DNA from: an uncultured Mailhella sp. | GTDB taxonomy: Bacteria; Desulfobacterota; Desulfovibrionia; Desulfovibrionales; Desulfovibrionaceae | DNA length: 16,015 nt | Assembly: GCF_905187505.1 (NCBI RefSeq) | Contig: NZ_CAJJIC010000042.1 | Span: 1-16,015 of the forward strand | Reading direction: 5' to 3' | Part shown: positions 15,152 to 16,015 of the stretch, one piece after another | How positions within the stretch are numbered: position 1 is the stretch's first letter | How the letters are laid out: every line of letters starts with the position of its first letter | Notes under the pieces: generated by a model | Told to the model about the DNA's origin: nothing | Databases searched by the model: none | The model's input: the letters and a program-made list of their open reading frames with translations, nothing else | Position numbers and translations under genes: made by a program

Positions 15152-15274
15152 TCACGGTATGTCCGGGCACAGCAGCAGACCGGACAGTCGTCCGCAAAGA
15201 AGAGCGCACAGCAGCAGAGAAGAAGCGAAGCAGGCTTCGTTCTTCAAAAGGGCGGCGGCATTGCGGACGTTCAT
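15152..15274 (-). CDS. leuL: leu operon leader peptide
   Basis: This is a 40-codon frame starting at ATG 15274, with GAAGGA 7 bases upstream. It ends at TGA 15154-15152, just before the antiterminator stem. Eleven of 40 residues are leucine, at positions 9-10, 20-22, 25-26, 30 and 33-35, including two CTG triplets and a CTT pair. This is the signature of a leucine-starvation sensing leader: ribosome stalling at these codons controls the downstream attenuator. The last CTG triplet lies in the loop of a possible protector stem, TGTCCGG (15186-15180) with CCGGACA (15166-15160). The peptide need have no function of its own. It is far too short for standard gene callers. Confidence 0.85.
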   Translation of the reverse strand: MNVRNAAALLKNEACFASSLLLCALLCGRLSGLLLCPDIP

Positions 15275-15310
15275 CGTGATTTCCTTCGCCTTTACGGCGT
15301 GTTTTTTGAA

Positions 15311-15339
15311 AGACTACGAAATGCGGAGCCTTTTTTCAA
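15311..15339 (-). promoter_or_regulatory. Candidate leu operon promoter
   Basis: On the - strand TTGAAA (15339-15334) is followed after exactly 17 bases by TAGTCT (15316-15311). The -35 is good; the -10 keeps the first two and the last base of the consensus. Transcription would start about 30 bases before the leuL ATG. The surrounding sequence is unusually A+T-rich for this region. Confidence 0.5.
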
Positions 15340-15360
15340 GAAAAAATGTGAAGGAAGAGA

Positions 15361-15395
15361 AAAAAAATTAAAACTGCCCGTCAGTACTACTGACG
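15361..15395 (-). terminator. Terminator behind the Sel1-repeat gene
   Basis: CGTCAG (15379-15384) and CTGACG (15390-15395) form a 6-bp stem with a 5-base loop, 4 bases past the stop codon. On the - strand it is followed within a few bases by TTTTAATTTTTTT (15373-15361). The short gap between stem and T-run makes it slightly atypical. It insulates the leu promoter from the upstream gene. Confidence 0.6.
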
Positions 15396-15398
15396 CAG

Positions 15399-16015
15399 CT
15401 ACTGCAGCCATTCAAGATTTTTTTTCGCATCCTGGTGGCCTTGATCCGCCGCCTTCCTGTACCATTCCACAGCCTTAGGAATATTCTGCTCTACTCCCCA
15501 GCCATTCTCATAACAGCGCCCGAGATTGTATTGCCCGTAGGAATGATTTCCTTCAGCCGCCTTACCAAACAACTCAAACGCCTTTTGATAATTCCTTCGA
15601 GTACCTTCTCCGTTCAAATAGCACATTCCAAGATTATTCAGAGCCCACAAATTACCCTGCTTTGCCGCTCTCTCATACCATAAAACTGCTTTTTGAAAAT
15701 CTTTTGGAACTCCTCTTCCATTTTTGAATTGTAATCCCAAATTATACTCTCCCCAAGAATATCCTTGAACGGCAGCTTTATAATACCAATTTACTGCTTT
15801 TTTATAATCCTTTTTTACTCCATCACCGCGAGCATACGCAAATCCGACAGAATTTTGAGCGCAAAAATGATTTTGTTCTGCTGCCTTCATAAACCAATAA
15901 AAAGCAGTCTTTAAATTTTTTTCTACACTATCTCCATTTTTATACCGCCATGCTAAAAAATTCTGTCCATCAGCATCGCCTTGTTCAGCAGCTTTTTTAT
16001 ACCAGCTATAAGCAA
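15399..16015 (-). CDS. Sel1-like repeat protein (partial, 5' end outside window)
   Basis: The frame is open to the right edge of the window, so the visible 204 residues are the C-terminal part. It consists of tandem Sel1/TPR-like units of about 36 residues. Each has the pattern A-x-x-W-Y-x-K-A-A-x-Q-G followed by A-x-x-N-L-G-x-x-Y-x-x-G-x-G-V, and at least five are visible. Such proteins form alpha-solenoid scaffolds for protein interaction, and many are secreted or act in stress or host contact. No signal peptide can be judged because the start is missing. The first in-window ATG (15890) lies inside a repeat and is not the true start. The gene is clearly A+T-richer and uses A/T-ending codons more than its neighbours, suggesting later acquisition or a fast-evolving repeat gene. 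Confidence 0.85.
   Translation of the reverse strand, partial: AYSWYKKAAEQGDADGQNFLAWRYKNGDSVEKNLKTAFYWFMKAAEQNHFCAQNSVGFAYARGDGVKKDYKKAVNWYYKAAVQGYSWGEYNLGLQFKNGRGVPKDFQKAVLWYERAAKQGNLWALNNLGMCYLNGEGTRRNYQKAFELFGKAAEGNHSYGQYNLGRCYENGWGVEQNIPKAVEWYRKAADQGHQDAKKNLEWLQ

Overview
The window is a G+C-rich piece of a Gram-negative bacterial chromosome. The gene content is a fused DctQM TRAP transporter, an RtcR remnant, the short (archaeal/homoaconitase-like) forms of LeuC and LeuD, a short malic enzyme and an NhaC-type antiporter. Together with the codon bias this fits a Desulfovibrionaceae-type sulfate/sulfite reducer, possibly host-associated. That placement is inference from gene types; no rRNA or other marker gene is present.

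Layout. Positions 1-619 hold no convincing gene, only hairpins and repeats. Positions 620-3626 (+ strand) carry a class V aminotransferase, a malic enzyme 16 bases behind it, and a GNAT acetyltransferase. Positions 3705-5269 hold two head-to-head gene remnants: the C-terminal half of the sigma-54 activator RtcR (- strand) and a TRAP substrate-binding protein (+ strand). Both have lost their 5' ends at the same point near 4527-4541. A fused DctQM permease follows (5460-7388). Rightward and leftward transcription meet at 7389-7870, which contains two strong terminators.

From 7871 to the end every gene is on the - strand. Reading in the direction of transcription they are: a Sel1-repeat protein that is A+T-richer and runs off the right edge, the leucine genes leuL-leuA-leuC-leuD, a creatininase-family hydrolase, and an NhaC-family antiporter.

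The clearest regulatory system is upstream of leuA. A previously unlisted 40-codon leader peptide contains 11 leucine codons. It is followed by a potential antiterminator stem and a strong intrinsic terminator, the layout of classical leucine attenuation. leuA then has its own terminator before leuC. leuD is followed by a 225-bp tandem duplication carrying two copies of its terminator plus palindromic elements related to a repeat near position 310-363. leuB is not in the window.

The most puzzling structural feature is the rtcR/dctP junction, which is either a genomic deletion/rearrangement or an assembly chimera. No CRISPR array, tRNA, rRNA, transposase or phage gene was seen.
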